NCBI GenBank assembly: GCA_028866155.1
Contig: JAGWIT010000005.1
Span: forward strand, 1 to 27,379
Source of the DNA: Patescibacteria group bacterium
Lineage (GTDB): Bacteria > Patescibacteriota > Minisyncoccia > Phycocordibacterales > SBAW01
Direction of reading: 5' to 3'
DNA: 27,379 nucleotides
Position 1 is the first letter of the stretch. Every line of letters begins with the position of its first letter. This document shows positions 14,105 through 21,268 of this stretch, piece after piece. The position numbers were made by a program, and so were the translations under genes. Below the pieces are notes generated by a model. The model had not been told where the DNA came from. It ran no database searches and was given only the letters and a program-made list of their open reading frames with translations.

Positions 14105-14392
14105 ATGAGTACCATCGTTCTCGTGGTAGCCGCTCTATTCGTTGGGGCGCTACTGCTCGGCCGCTTCGCGGTATCTATGCTTCTCTCGGTGCTAATCGGC
14201 GTAGTTCTCGTTATTGTCCTTTTTGCCGCAGAAGCCTACGTACACAACCGCTCGATCTGGCCGCATGTTCTAACGGGTGTGTACATTCTTTGTGCGCTCC
14301 AAATCGGATACCTCATTGGTGCCAGCTTGAGGCAATTTTTCAACCGCGGTCTCAGACTTGAGCCGCTTGCAGTGAATAAGCCGGCTCAGTAA
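14105..14392 (+). CDS. Small three-span membrane protein, weakly SyrA-like
   Basis: A 95-residue protein with three hydrophobic segments (about residues 3-18, 23-45 and 52-72) and a short polar tail. The order HNRSIWPHVLTGVYILCALQ followed by IGYLIG resembles the small exopolysaccharide-production repressor family (SyrA) of rhizobia, where a GSLW segment is followed by a span ending in LLQVGYFL. The likeness is by eye and weak, so I give no function. The gene has its own ribosome site and a hairpin with a TTCG loop downstream, as do the other small orphan genes of this window, and stands alone between rmuC and rplU. Confidence 0.6.
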   Translation: MSTIVLVVAALFVGALLLGRFAVSMLLSVLIGVVLVIVLFAAEAYVHNRSIWPHVLTGVYILCALQIGYLIGASLRQFFNRGLRLEPLAVNKPAQ

Positions 14393-14416
14393 AAAAGATC
14401 GTGTAAGAACATCCCT

Positions 14417-14446
14417 ATCGCCCCTCTTCGGATGGGCGGTTTCCTT
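14417..14446 (+). terminator. Terminator with TTCG loop
   Basis: ATCGCCC (14417-14423) pairs with GGGCGGT (14434-14440) around a loop containing CTCTTCGGAT, then TTCCTT. The T-tract is poor, so efficiency is uncertain. It is built like the one at 26577. Confidence 0.55.
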
Positions 14447-14467
14447 GCATGTTTTGAGTTTATAAGC

Positions 14468-14501
14468 TAGTATATTTCGATGCCCTAAAGGGCCGATTTT
14501 T
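14468..14501 (+). promoter_or_regulatory. rplU promoter and terminator-like leader hairpin
   Basis: A -10 (TAGTAT at 14468 or TATATT at 14471) is followed about ten bases later by the hairpin GCCC-TAAA-GGGC (14482-14493), then CGA and TTTTT directly before the ATG. There is no ribosome site. A hairpin with a T-run inside such a short leader suggests attenuation or autoregulation by L21. Confidence 0.5.
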
Positions 14502-14852
14502 ATGAAGGAATTTGCGATAATCGAGACCGGCGGCAAACAATACCTCGTTTCAGAAGGGGATACTATTCGTATTGAAAAATTGAAAGGCGACCCGTCTCGC
14601 CAAGGCGGAGCCGAGGCGGGTCACAAAGTGGGCGGCCCCGTGGTATTTGACAATGTCCTGGTGGTGGATAATGGGCACGACACGACCATAGGCATGCCGT
14701 TTATCGCGGGCGCCAAGGTCTCAGGCGAGATAAAAAAGATAGACCGCGCCAAAAAAGTGACAGTCATCAAATACAAAGCCAAGAGCAATTATTTTAAAAA
14801 ACGCGGCCATCGCCAACCGTTTTTTGAGGTCAAAATAACCAAACTCGCGTAA
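14502..14852 (+). CDS. rplU: Ribosomal protein bL21
   Basis: A large-subunit protein that binds 23S rRNA. At 116 residues it is about a dozen longer than usual. Recognisable family segments are the start FAIIETGGKQYLVSEGD, FDNVLVV, IGMPFIAGAKV, and the end with KSNYFKKRGHRQPFFEVKI, where E. coli has a matching GHRQ. The extra residues, about GDPSRQGGAEAGH, lie in the loop after EKL, where other L21 proteins have only a short turn; they are coded by a palindrome. The gene is separated from rpmA, with which it normally forms an operon, by about 8.3 kb. A terminator follows at once. Confidence 0.95.
   Translation: MKEFAIIETGGKQYLVSEGDTIRIEKLKGDPSRQGGAEAGHKVGGPVVFDNVLVVDNGHDTTIGMPFIAGAKVSGEIKKIDRAKKVTVIKYKAKSNYFKKRGHRQPFFEVKITKLA
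14589..14622. repeat. Palindromic insertion in rplU
   Basis: GACCCGTCTC (14589-14598) and GAGGCGGGTC (14613-14622) are inverted copies with one mismatch, and the middle holds a second small dyad, CGCC-AA-GGCG. The length of about 36 bases keeps the frame and accounts for the extra loop in L21. Confidence 0.65.
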
Positions 14853-14880
14853 AAACCCCCTCGAATGAGGGTTTCTTTTT
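14853..14880 (+). terminator. Terminator of rplU
   Basis: CCCTC (14858-14862) pairs with GAGGG (14867-14871) around GAAT; A-tracts and a TTTCTTTTT tract flank it. It starts right after the rplU stop. Confidence 0.75.
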
Positions 14881-14903
14881 GCACTATTAAGTAGTGGCGA
14901 GGT

Positions 14904-15521
14904 CTAGTTTCGGGAATTGAGCGCGTTCGCAATCGTTTCCGGGTCGGCATATTCCAATTCAGAACCGGTTGAGAGGCCTCTGCCGAGTGAGGATAATTTT
15001 AAGCTAAAACCTTCGGCAATGGAGCGGAGTTTTTCCTGCAACAGCAGTCGCGTGTGATCGCCCTCGGTGGTTGCCGAGAGTCCAAAAATCACTTCTTTAA
15101 GTATGTTTTGCGAGGCGTCCTCTTCAACGCGCTTCACCAGCTCGCGCAGGCGCACAAATTTTTGCGGCTCTTCGGCCGCGAGCGGTATCGTTCCGCCAAG
15201 CACGAAGTAAAGTCCGCGAAATCCGCTGCGCTCGACGGTGTCGATGTCCGCGTCCTTCTCGACCACAAAGAGTAGCGCATTGTCGCGGTTGCGGCTGCCG
15301 CAAATCGTGCAAAGGTCAGACCTTCGCTGGTCGCGAGCGAACCAGCGAAAGCATTTTTTGCACTGGCTGCTTGAGGCTCCGAGCAAGCGCATATTTTCGG
15401 CGAGCTCAGCCCGCACCGACGGCGGCGCCGAGAGGAGGTACTGCACAAAGCGCCGCGCCTGTCTCGGGCCAATGCCCGGGAAGCGCTCGAACGCGTCGGT
15501 GAGCTTGTCTATAGGGTTCAT
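14904..15521 (-). CDS. recR: Recombination mediator RecR
   Basis: RecR, with RecO and RecF, loads RecA at gaps. The 205-residue protein shows the helix-hairpin-helix FPGIGPRQARRFVQYLL (14-30), a four-cysteine zinc site (Cys 54, 57, 71, 74) and the Toprim domain with LLFVVEKDADIDTVE, YFVLGGTIPL, EVIFGLSATTEGDHTRLLL and a final STGSELEYADPETIANAL. In common RecR the Toprim segment reads ATNPTVEGE; here it is SATTEGD. The ATG overlaps the dnaB stop by one base (TGATG), so the two are translationally coupled. Confidence 0.95.
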   Translation of the reverse strand: MNPIDKLTDAFERFPGIGPRQARRFVQYLLSAPPSVRAELAENMRLLGASSSQCKKCFRWFARDQRRSDLCTICGSRNRDNALLFVVEKDADIDTVERSGFRGLYFVLGGTIPLAAEEPQKFVRLRELVKRVEEDASQNILKEVIFGLSATTEGDHTRLLLQEKLRSIAEGFSLKLSSLGRGLSTGSELEYADPETIANALNSRN

Positions 15522-16927
15522 CAGAAGTCAGGTGTCGCCGAGCTTTCAAACGCGCCGAAATCGGTCTTCTCGAGCGTCACAAAGGTGGTGCGCTTTTCAT
15601 CGAAGTAGAGTTCGACTTTACCGACGGGGCCGTTGCGGTGCTTTTCTATCAATATTTCGGCGATATTAGGACGGTCGGACGTTTCGTTCATCTTGTCGTC
15701 TCGATGGATAAACATAACGACGTCAGCATCTTGCTCTATTGAGCCGGAGTCGCGCAGATCCGAGAGGCGCGGCTTGCCGCGGCGCTGCTCAACCGCGCGG
15801 GAGAGTTGGGAGAGCGCCAACACCGGCACATCGAGCTCGCGCGCGAGAATCTTCAGCGAGCGAGAGATTTCGGTCACCTGCTGAACCAGCGAATCGGACG
15901 CTTTGGCTCCGGTGGGCACCATGAGCTGGAGGTAGTCGACAACGAGGAGACCGAGGCCGTTCTCGCGCTTCAACCGCCGCGCCACCGAGCGCATCATCAA
16001 AATATTATTACCCGGCTTATCGTCGATGAAGATGGGCGCGCGCGAGAGACGGTCATACGCGTCGCGTATGCGCTCGAAGTCGTCTTTGTCGGTGATGCGG
16101 CCGGTGCGCAGGTTCCACGAATTGACCTTTGCTTCGGCCGAGACCATGCGGTCGACCAATTGCTGTGCAGACATTTCGAGCGAAAATATCCCGACCGTCG
16201 TGCCATGCTGTATCGCGGTTTGCCGCGCGATGTCGAGTGCCAGCGACGTTTTGCCCATGCTAGGCCTTGCGGCAAGGATAACTAGGTCGCTTTTTTGGAG
16301 GCCGGCGAGCATCGAGTCGAGGTCGCGAAATCCGGTGCGCACACCGCGCAACTCGTCCTTATTTTCCTGCAAATGTTCGAGCCGCGCCCATGCTTCGGTG
16401 AGCGTCTCGCGCAGCGGAGTAAATTTGGACAGTGTTGGCGTCGAGGTGACCTCGTATATCCGCTTTTCGGCTTTGTCGAGGGTTTCTTCTATCTCCTCGC
16501 TTTCGTCAAAACCGAGTTCGGCGACATATTCGCCGGCGTCGATGAGCGAGCGCAGCATGTATTTTTTTTGCACCAGCTGGGCATAGTGGCGTGCGTTGCT
16601 CGCGGCGGGAACATCCGAGACAAGCTCTGCCAGGTACGACACACCGCCGATCTGCTCCAGCTCGCCTTGGTCGCCCAGCTTGGCGCGCACGCTCTCAATA
16701 TCTATAGGGTCGCTTTTGCCGAACAGCGCGAGCATGACGCGATAGATGATGCGATGCTTCTCGCTATAAAAAGCATCTGCGGTTAAAACGTCGATCGACT
16801 CCGATATTCCTTCGGGACGAATCATGAGGGCCCCCAACAGGGCGCGTTCAGACTCAACGGTCTGTGGCGGCATGCGGAGCGGATCATTTTTTCTTGTCCT
16901 GAGCGGAGTCGAAGGATTGCGGGCCAT
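15521..16927 (-). CDS. dnaB: Replicative DNA helicase DnaB
   Basis: The ring helicase that unwinds DNA ahead of the replisome. The 468-residue protein has the N-terminal helical domain (from about MPPQTVESERALLGALM to DEAxxx-like helices), a linker helix, and a RecA-like domain with Walker A AARPSMGKTS (about residue 205), Walker B LLVVDYLQLM, and the LSQLSRAVEQR and RDSGSIEQDADVV blocks. I choose ATG 16927 because a -10 lies six bases upstream; an in-frame ATG at 16960 lies before that promoter. The first 18 residues (MARNPSTPLRTRKND...) are coded partly by a short repeat and precede the conserved start. recR follows, overlapping by one base. Confidence 0.95.
   Translation of the reverse strand: MARNPSTPLRTRKNDPLRMPPQTVESERALLGALMIRPEGISESIDVLTADAFYSEKHRIIYRVMLALFGKSDPIDIESVRAKLGDQGELEQIGGVSYLAELVSDVPAASNARHYAQLVQKKYMLRSLIDAGEYVAELGFDESEEIEETLDKAEKRIYEVTSTPTLSKFTPLRETLTEAWARLEHLQENKDELRGVRTGFRDLDSMLAGLQKSDLVILAARPSMGKTSLALDIARQTAIQHGTTVGIFSLEMSAQQLVDRMVSAEAKVNSWNLRTGRITDKDDFERIRDAYDRLSRAPIFIDDKPGNNILMMRSVARRLKRENGLGLLVVDYLQLMVPTGAKASDSLVQQVTEISRSLKILARELDVPVLALSQLSRAVEQRRGKPRLSDLRDSGSIEQDADVVMFIHRDDKMNETSDRPNIAEILIEKHRNGPVGKVELYFDEKRTTFVTLEKTDFGAFESSATPDF
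16893..16915. repeat. Short repeat in the 5' coding end of dnaB
   Basis: CTTGTCCTGAGCGGAGTCGAAGG matches a repeat type that commonly yields PSTPLR- or STSSG-like peptides in environmental genomes (general knowledge). Here it lies in frame between the start codon and the first conserved DnaB residues. Confidence 0.5.
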
Positions 16928-16933
16928 CCCTAC

Positions 16934-16939
16934 AGAGTA
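16934..16939 (-). promoter_or_regulatory. -10 element (TACTCT) of dnaB, leaderless
   Basis: On the minus strand TACTCT ends exactly six bases before the ATG at 16927. A TTGCTT lies 15 bases upstream, a slightly short spacing. Confidence 0.5.
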
Positions 16940-17014
16940 GCGCTTTTGTGAGGCAAGCAACAGATGGAAAAACGGCAGTTTTTGTGTTGATAAGGGGGAT
17001 AAAGAGGGGATAGC

Positions 17015-18511
17015 CTATTTTTTAATAATAGTGGGACCTTCGGGCGTATCTATGGCCTCAAAACCGGCCTTTTCTATCGCCGAGCGCAGTTCATCAGCCT
17101 TAGCAAAATCCTTTTTTTGGCGGGCGTCTTCTCTTTGGTTGACCAGCGCTTGTATCTCTTCGGGCAATGAAGATTGCTCAACGACGGCTATGTGGCGGCT
17201 CGCGGCCGACTCACTAAAGCCGAGGCCTAAAATTTTGTCGGCCTCAACAAGCGATGCTTTTTTTGCGGCAGGCGAGATAGAATCGTCTTTGACCAGCTCC
17301 CACACCCGCGCCAAGGCTTTGGGCGTATCAAGGTCATTGGCTATTGCCGCATAGAAATCAGATAGAAAATCTGAACCGGAAGCGAAAGAATCTGTTTCTT
17401 GAAATGGACGCCGACCCGAAGGGGAGGATGAATGAAGAGAAACAGATTTTTCGCCCAACTCAAGGTAAGCACGCGTGAGCCGCGAGAGTGCCGTGTTGGC
17501 ACCCTCGAGCGCGTCCCAGGTGAAGTTCATCGGCGTGCGATAGTGGCCGGTGAGGAACCAATAGCGTAAGCTCCGCGGATTGAGCCCGCGGTCGACGATA
17601 TTGTGGAGGTAGACCGTATTGCCGAGCGACTTGGATATTTTTTTGCCCTCAATGGTAATGTGCGCGTTGTGGAGCCAGTAGCGCACGAATGGTTTTTTGC
17701 CGCTCGCGGCCTCGGCCTGCGCCAGCTCGTTGTTGTGATGCACCGGGATGTGCTCGATGCCGCCGGTGTGGATGTCTATTTGCTTGCCGAGGAGGGCGAA
17801 TATCATCGCGGTGCACTCGATGTGCCAGCCGGGGAAGCCCTTGCCCCACGGCGAGTCCCAACCGAGCGAATCATTAAACTTCCACAGCGCAAAGTCGGCA
17901 GGGTTCTTTTTTTCTGCATTTGCCGCAATGCGCGCCTCTGTAGTGCCGCCACTGATGCCGCCGAGCTTGCCATAGCCGGGGAACTTGGCGGTATCAAAAT
18001 ACACACCGTCTCGGGCTTTATAGGCGTAGCTTTTTTCTTCGAGCGTCTTGATGAGCGCTATCATGTCGCCAACGTAGTCGCTCGCACGCGGGTAGATGAC
18101 GCGCTTGGTGTTAACGCCGAGATCCTCGATGTCATGCAAAAAAATATCCGTATACTTCTCGGCAAGCTTGCGCATATTCTCCATCGACATCGCGAGCCCC
18201 TCGCGCTTCAGCCCCAGCGTCATTTTGTCGTCGCCCTCGTCGGCGTCGGACTGCAGATGGCCGAAGTCGGTGATGTTGGTCACCTGCTTTACTTTATAGT
18301 TCCACGCTTCAAGACTCCGGCGCAATACATTAAACACCACTTGCCCGAAGAGATTGCCGATGTGCTGCTCGTCGTAAGGGGTAGGCCCGCAGTTGTACAT
18401 TTTTACAACGCCGTTGATAGGCTCAAAAACCTCTGTCTTGCCCGACAGCGTGTTGTGCAGTTGCAAAGCAGGCAAGCTGTGCGGGTTCTTTTTTTTAAAT
18501 AAAGAAAACAT
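17015..18511 (-). CDS. cysS: Cysteinyl-tRNA synthetase
   Basis: Charges tRNA-Cys. The 498-residue class I enzyme has CGPTPYDEQHIGN (Cys 41 and the HIGH variant HIGN at 50-53), the zinc ligands in HIECTAM and in the HHNNELAQAEA helix, and the KMSKS variant KISKS (EGKKISKSLGNTV). The C-terminal DALR-type helical region and the small end domain with ALVNQREDARQKKDFAKADELR are present. Between about residues 355 and 385 a serine-rich segment (SVSLHSSSPSGRRPFQE...) is not part of the family core and is coded by inverted-repeat DNA. I take ATG 18511, two bases past the corA stop, over a farther in-frame start, because the upstream part mirrors corA. Confidence 0.95.
   Translation of the reverse strand: MFSLFKKKNPHSLPALQLHNTLSGKTEVFEPINGVVKMYNCGPTPYDEQHIGNLFGQVVFNVLRRSLEAWNYKVKQVTNITDFGHLQSDADEGDDKMTLGLKREGLAMSMENMRKLAEKYTDIFLHDIEDLGVNTKRVIYPRASDYVGDMIALIKTLEEKSYAYKARDGVYFDTAKFPGYGKLGGISGGTTEARIAANAEKKNPADFALWKFNDSLGWDSPWGKGFPGWHIECTAMIFALLGKQIDIHTGGIEHIPVHHNNELAQAEAASGKKPFVRYWLHNAHITIEGKKISKSLGNTVYLHNIVDRGLNPRSLRYWFLTGHYRTPMNFTWDALEGANTALSRLTRAYLELGEKSVSLHSSSPSGRRPFQETDSFASGSDFLSDFYAAIANDLDTPKALARVWELVKDDSISPAAKKASLVEADKILGLGFSESAASRHIAVVEQSSLPEEIQALVNQREDARQKKDFAKADELRSAIEKAGFEAIDTPEGPTIIKK
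17358..17448. repeat. Nested inverted repeats inside cysS
   Basis: TCAGAT (17358) pairs with ATCTGA (17369); AATCTGTTTC (17389-17398) has a perfect inverted copy at 17439-17448 with 40 bases between. Together they cover the serine-rich insert of the synthetase. Confidence 0.55.
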
Positions 18512-18513
18512 CG

Positions 18514-19425
18514 TTACAGCCAGCCTTTGCGGATGAAGTACGCCACGAATCCGATGCCGACCACCATCATCATACCGATGACTATCCAAAAGTCACCCGC
18601 GTTGCAGATGAGCGGTGTATAGCGCGTATTCATGCCGAAGATGCCGGTAATGAGGGTCAGCGGCAGGGTGATGAACGCCAGCACAGTGAAGGTCTTCATT
18701 ATTTCATTTTGCTTGGTCGAGAGGAGCGAGTTGTTGGTTTCGCGCAGCTCTATCAATGATTCGCGCAGGTGCTCGAGCATGCCCCGCACGCGCTCAAAGG
18801 CACCCTCGATGCCGCGAACGTAGTAGGCGTATTCGGGGCCGAAGAGTTTGGTGGCGGGCTGCAAAAGCGAAACGAGCATCTCTTGGTGCGGCAGCAGCAA
18901 TTGGCGAAAGTCGTGTATCGTGCGCCCTGTTTGAGATATCTCGACGACCATTTTGCGCTCATCGCCGGTAAAGATGTGCTCTTCAATATTTTCTAAACGG
19001 CGATCGAGAACTTCCAATTCATACCTGAGTGCCTGGTAGAGATTTTGCGCCATGGTGGCAAAAAGGTGGCCGCCGTGCGTCATGGAGAGGTCATGCCGCA
19101 GCAGGGAATTAACTTCGAAGGCTTTTGCAAAAGTGTGCAGCGGGTCGACCGCGCCGTAGCGCGCGGTTATCAAAAAATGCCTGCCGATGATGAAGTCGAC
19201 CTCCTGCTCGGGGCGCGAACCGTGGCTCGCGAGCATGGGGAAGTGGAGAATGACGTATATCATCTCGCCGCGGCGCTCGACCTTCGGTTTGAACGACGGC
19301 ACCAAGAGTTCTTCGGCAATGAGCGGGTCGATATCAAACTCCCGCATCAAAGCGCGCACCTCGCCCGGCGTCGGAGTCACGAGATCTATCCATGTCAAAT
19401 CGCGCTGCACGTACCGCGTCAGCAT
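18514..19425 (-). CDS. corA: CorA-family magnesium transporter
   Basis: A pentameric divalent-cation channel for Mg2+ uptake. The 303-residue protein has the large N-terminal cytoplasmic domain, a long helix with the LREsLIELRETNNSLLSTKQNEIMK type sequence, and two C-terminal membrane spans; the first ends in the selectivity motif GMN (TGIFGMN), and the tail is short and basic (RKGWL). ATG 19425 (MLTRYVQRDL) is chosen because a -10 lies six bases upstream; the longer frame to 19464 would run through two promoters. cysS follows two bases later, so the pair is likely one transcript. Confidence 0.94.
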   Translation of the reverse strand: MLTRYVQRDLTWIDLVTPTPGEVRALMREFDIDPLIAEELLVPSFKPKVERRGEMIYVILHFPMLASHGSRPEQEVDFIIGRHFLITARYGAVDPLHTFAKAFEVNSLLRHDLSMTHGGHLFATMAQNLYQALRYELEVLDRRLENIEEHIFTGDERKMVVEISQTGRTIHDFRQLLLPHQEMLVSLLQPATKLFGPEYAYYVRGIEGAFERVRGMLEHLRESLIELRETNNSLLSTKQNEIMKTFTVLAFITLPLTLITGIFGMNTRYTPLICNAGDFWIVIGMMMVVGIGFVAYFIRKGWL

Positions 19426-19431
19426 GCGTAA

Positions 19432-19437
19432 ACTATA
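19432..19437 (-). promoter_or_regulatory. -10 element (TATAGT) of corA-cysS, leaderless
   Basis: On the minus strand TATAGT ends exactly six bases before the ATG at 19425. It is separated by only six bases from the divergent ctpA -10. Confidence 0.7.
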
Positions 19438-19443
19438 ACATGC

Positions 19444-19449
19444 TATACT
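19444..19449 (+). promoter_or_regulatory. -10 element (TATACT) of ctpA
   Basis: TATACT lies nine bases before the ctpA ATG at 19459, giving an expected leader of no more than about three bases. Its -35 would lie inside corA. Confidence 0.65.
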
Positions 19450-19458
19450 GTCGTTTAT

Positions 19459-20718
19459 ATGCATACCGCACGGGGAAGGGCCTTGCTTGTATTTATAGGG
19501 TTAGGAGTGGCGTTCGCGGGAGGATTGTATTTGGGCGTCCAAGGGTATCGCGCGGACATCGCTTCTGCACAGAGCGGCACCACAACGCCATCCATCACCA
19601 TTAATCTGAGCGGCAACGGCAATACGCAGCCAGCCAATGTTGACCTGTCCCAGTTTTGGCAGGCGTGGAATCTCCTTTCACAAAATTTTGTCGAGACGCA
19701 TGCCTCAGGCACTATCCCCACCGACCAGCAAAAATTGTACGGCGCGATATCCGGACTTGCCGACAGCTATGGCGACCCGTACACGGTGTTCTTCCCGCCC
19801 CAGCAGGCCGCCGTTTTCACGTCCGAGGTCAACGGCTCTTTTAGCGGCGTGGGGATGCAGATGGATCAGGATGCAAATGGCAACCTCATCGTCGTAGCGC
19901 CGCTTAAGGACTCTCCGGCACAAAAAGCCGGCATACTCGCGGGCGATATGATCCTCAGCATCGATGCAACTTCGACCGCCGGCATGTCGGTCGATGAGGC
20001 GGTAGCGCTCATCCGCGGGCCGCAGGGCACGACTGTTTCGCTTAGTGTGGTGCATCAAGGACAACAAAAGCCGGTCACGATAAATATCGTGCGCGATACC
20101 ATCAATATCCCCGAGATAAACACTATCGCGCGTGGCGATGGCATCTTCGTCATACAGCTCTACACCTTTTCGCAGAATTCCGGCGATCTCTTTCGCGATG
20201 CGCTAAGGCAGTTCTTTCAGTCGGGAGACACCAAGCTCGTGCTTGACCTGCGCGGCAACCCCGGCGGCTACCTCGACCAGGCGGTCGACATAGCGAGCTA
20301 CTTCCTGCCGGTCGGCGACACGGTGGTGACCGAAGACTTCGAGGGCAAGCAGACCAATATTGTCGACCGCTCGCTTGGTTACAATGTCTTCGCCAATAAA
20401 AAACTCTCGATGGCGATACTCATCGACCAAGGCTCCGCTTCGGCGTCAGAAATCCTTTCGGGTGCTCTGCAACAGCACGGTGTTGCCAAATTGGTGGGCA
20501 CAAGAAGCTTCGGCAAAGGCTCGGTGCAAGAGCTGATGGACCTCGGCGGGGGAGCAGAGCTCAAGATTACAATAGCGCGCTGGCTCACGCCCAACGGAAC
20601 CTCAATATCAAACGGCGGCCTCACGCCCGATATCAACGCCACTACCACAGTCGACGACATAAAAGCGGGCAAAGACCCGACCATGGACGCGGCCAGCGCC
20701 TGGCTCACATCGCAGTAA
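19459..20718 (+). CDS. ctpA: C-terminal processing peptidase (S41, CtpA-like)
   Basis: A membrane-anchored serine protease of the tail-specific (S41) family that trims or degrades envelope proteins. The 419 residues comprise an N-terminal signal anchor (7-28), a helical segment with FWQAWNLLSQNFVE and GLADSYGDPYTVFFPP, a PDZ domain (about 125-205, with GVGMQM and SPAQKAGILAGDMILSIDA), and the protease core with LVLDLRGNPGG (about 260-270). The catalytic Ser is 328 in GSASASE and the Lys is 353 in GKGSVQ, 25 residues apart as in E. coli Tsp. The substrate is unknown. Divergent from corA. Confidence 0.94.
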   Translation: MHTARGRALLVFIGLGVAFAGGLYLGVQGYRADIASAQSGTTTPSITINLSGNGNTQPANVDLSQFWQAWNLLSQNFVETHASGTIPTDQQKLYGAISGLADSYGDPYTVFFPPQQAAVFTSEVNGSFSGVGMQMDQDANGNLIVVAPLKDSPAQKAGILAGDMILSIDATSTAGMSVDEAVALIRGPQGTTVSLSVVHQGQQKPVTINIVRDTINIPEINTIARGDGIFVIQLYTFSQNSGDLFRDALRQFFQSGDTKLVLDLRGNPGGYLDQAVDIASYFLPVGDTVVTEDFEGKQTNIVDRSLGYNVFANKKLSMAILIDQGSASASEILSGALQQHGVAKLVGTRSFGKGSVQELMDLGGGAELKITIARWLTPNGTSISNGGLTPDINATTTVDDIKAGKDPTMDAASAWLTSQ

Positions 20719-20726
20719 AAGTCTGG

Positions 20727-20732
20727 TATAGT
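20727..20732 (+). promoter_or_regulatory. -10 element (TATAGT) of rplI
   Basis: TATAGT lies eight bases before the rplI ATG at 20741, with no ribosome site, right after the ctpA stop. Confidence 0.6.
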
Positions 20733-20740
20733 GCGCTCCT

Positions 20741-21184
20741 ATGAAGATTATCTTGCTCAAAGACATTCGTGGGGTGGGGTTGCACGGGGAGGTTAAGAAT
20801 GTTGCGGATGGGTATGCCATCAACAAGCTTTTTCCTCAAAAATTGGCCGAGCCGGCTACGCCGGAGAAGATTAAGCGGGTGGAAGCAGAAAAGGCGGCCC
20901 GTGAGGAGGCTGTCAAATTAGTAGAGACACAGCTTGATAATAAAATCTTACAATTGCGCGGCAAAAAGGTCGTGCTCCAGTCGCGCGCGACCGAAAAGGG
21001 CGGGTTGTTCAAAACCATCGCGGCTAAAGATATCGCACGCGCGATTTTGGCCGAGCACTCGCTCGAAATTCCCGAAGAGTCGATTAATTTTCCAGAGCCG
21101 CTAAAAACAGTGGGGGAGCATAAGGTACTGTTAACCAGCAAAAATCAAAAGGCCGAGCTCACGGTCACTATTGTCGCGGCTTGA
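20741..21184 (+). CDS. rplI: Ribosomal protein bL9
   Basis: A two-domain large-subunit protein that bridges ribosomes and helps maintain reading frame. The 147 residues show the N-terminal RNA-binding domain with MKIILLKDIRGVGLHGEVKNVADGYAINKLFPQKLA, a long connecting helix (about 40-75) and a C-terminal domain including FKTIAAKDIARAI. Length is typical. Some CPR groups are reported to lack bL9, so its presence is a mild taxonomic clue against those. It stands alone between ctpA and typA with its own -10 element. Confidence 0.96.
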   Translation: MKIILLKDIRGVGLHGEVKNVADGYAINKLFPQKLAEPATPEKIKRVEAEKAAREEAVKLVETQLDNKILQLRGKKVVLQSRATEKGGLFKTIAAKDIARAILAEHSLEIPEESINFPEPLKTVGEHKVLLTSKNQKAELTVTIVAA

Positions 21185-21203
21185 AAAGAGCCATTTTCTA
21201 GGG

Positions 21204-21256
21204 TATAGTGCACACATAGCGCGGGAGCATTGCCTGCCAGCAAAGCCCGCCTTTTT
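21204..21256 (+). promoter_or_regulatory. typA promoter and terminator-like leader hairpin
   Basis: TATAGT (21204-21209) is followed by a hairpin: GCGGG (21221-21225) with CCCGC (21246-21250), and inside it TTGC with GCAA around CTGCCA, then CTTTTT. The T-run ends 12 bases before the typA ATG. The hairpin lies behind the promoter, so it belongs to the typA leader rather than to rplI. Confidence 0.55.
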
Positions 21257-21268
21257 CAATTCTATTTT

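Noticed and set aside
17603..18502. A 299-residue open frame on the plus strand
   Set aside because: Antisense to the conserved cysS, with no start signals and no recognised motifs.
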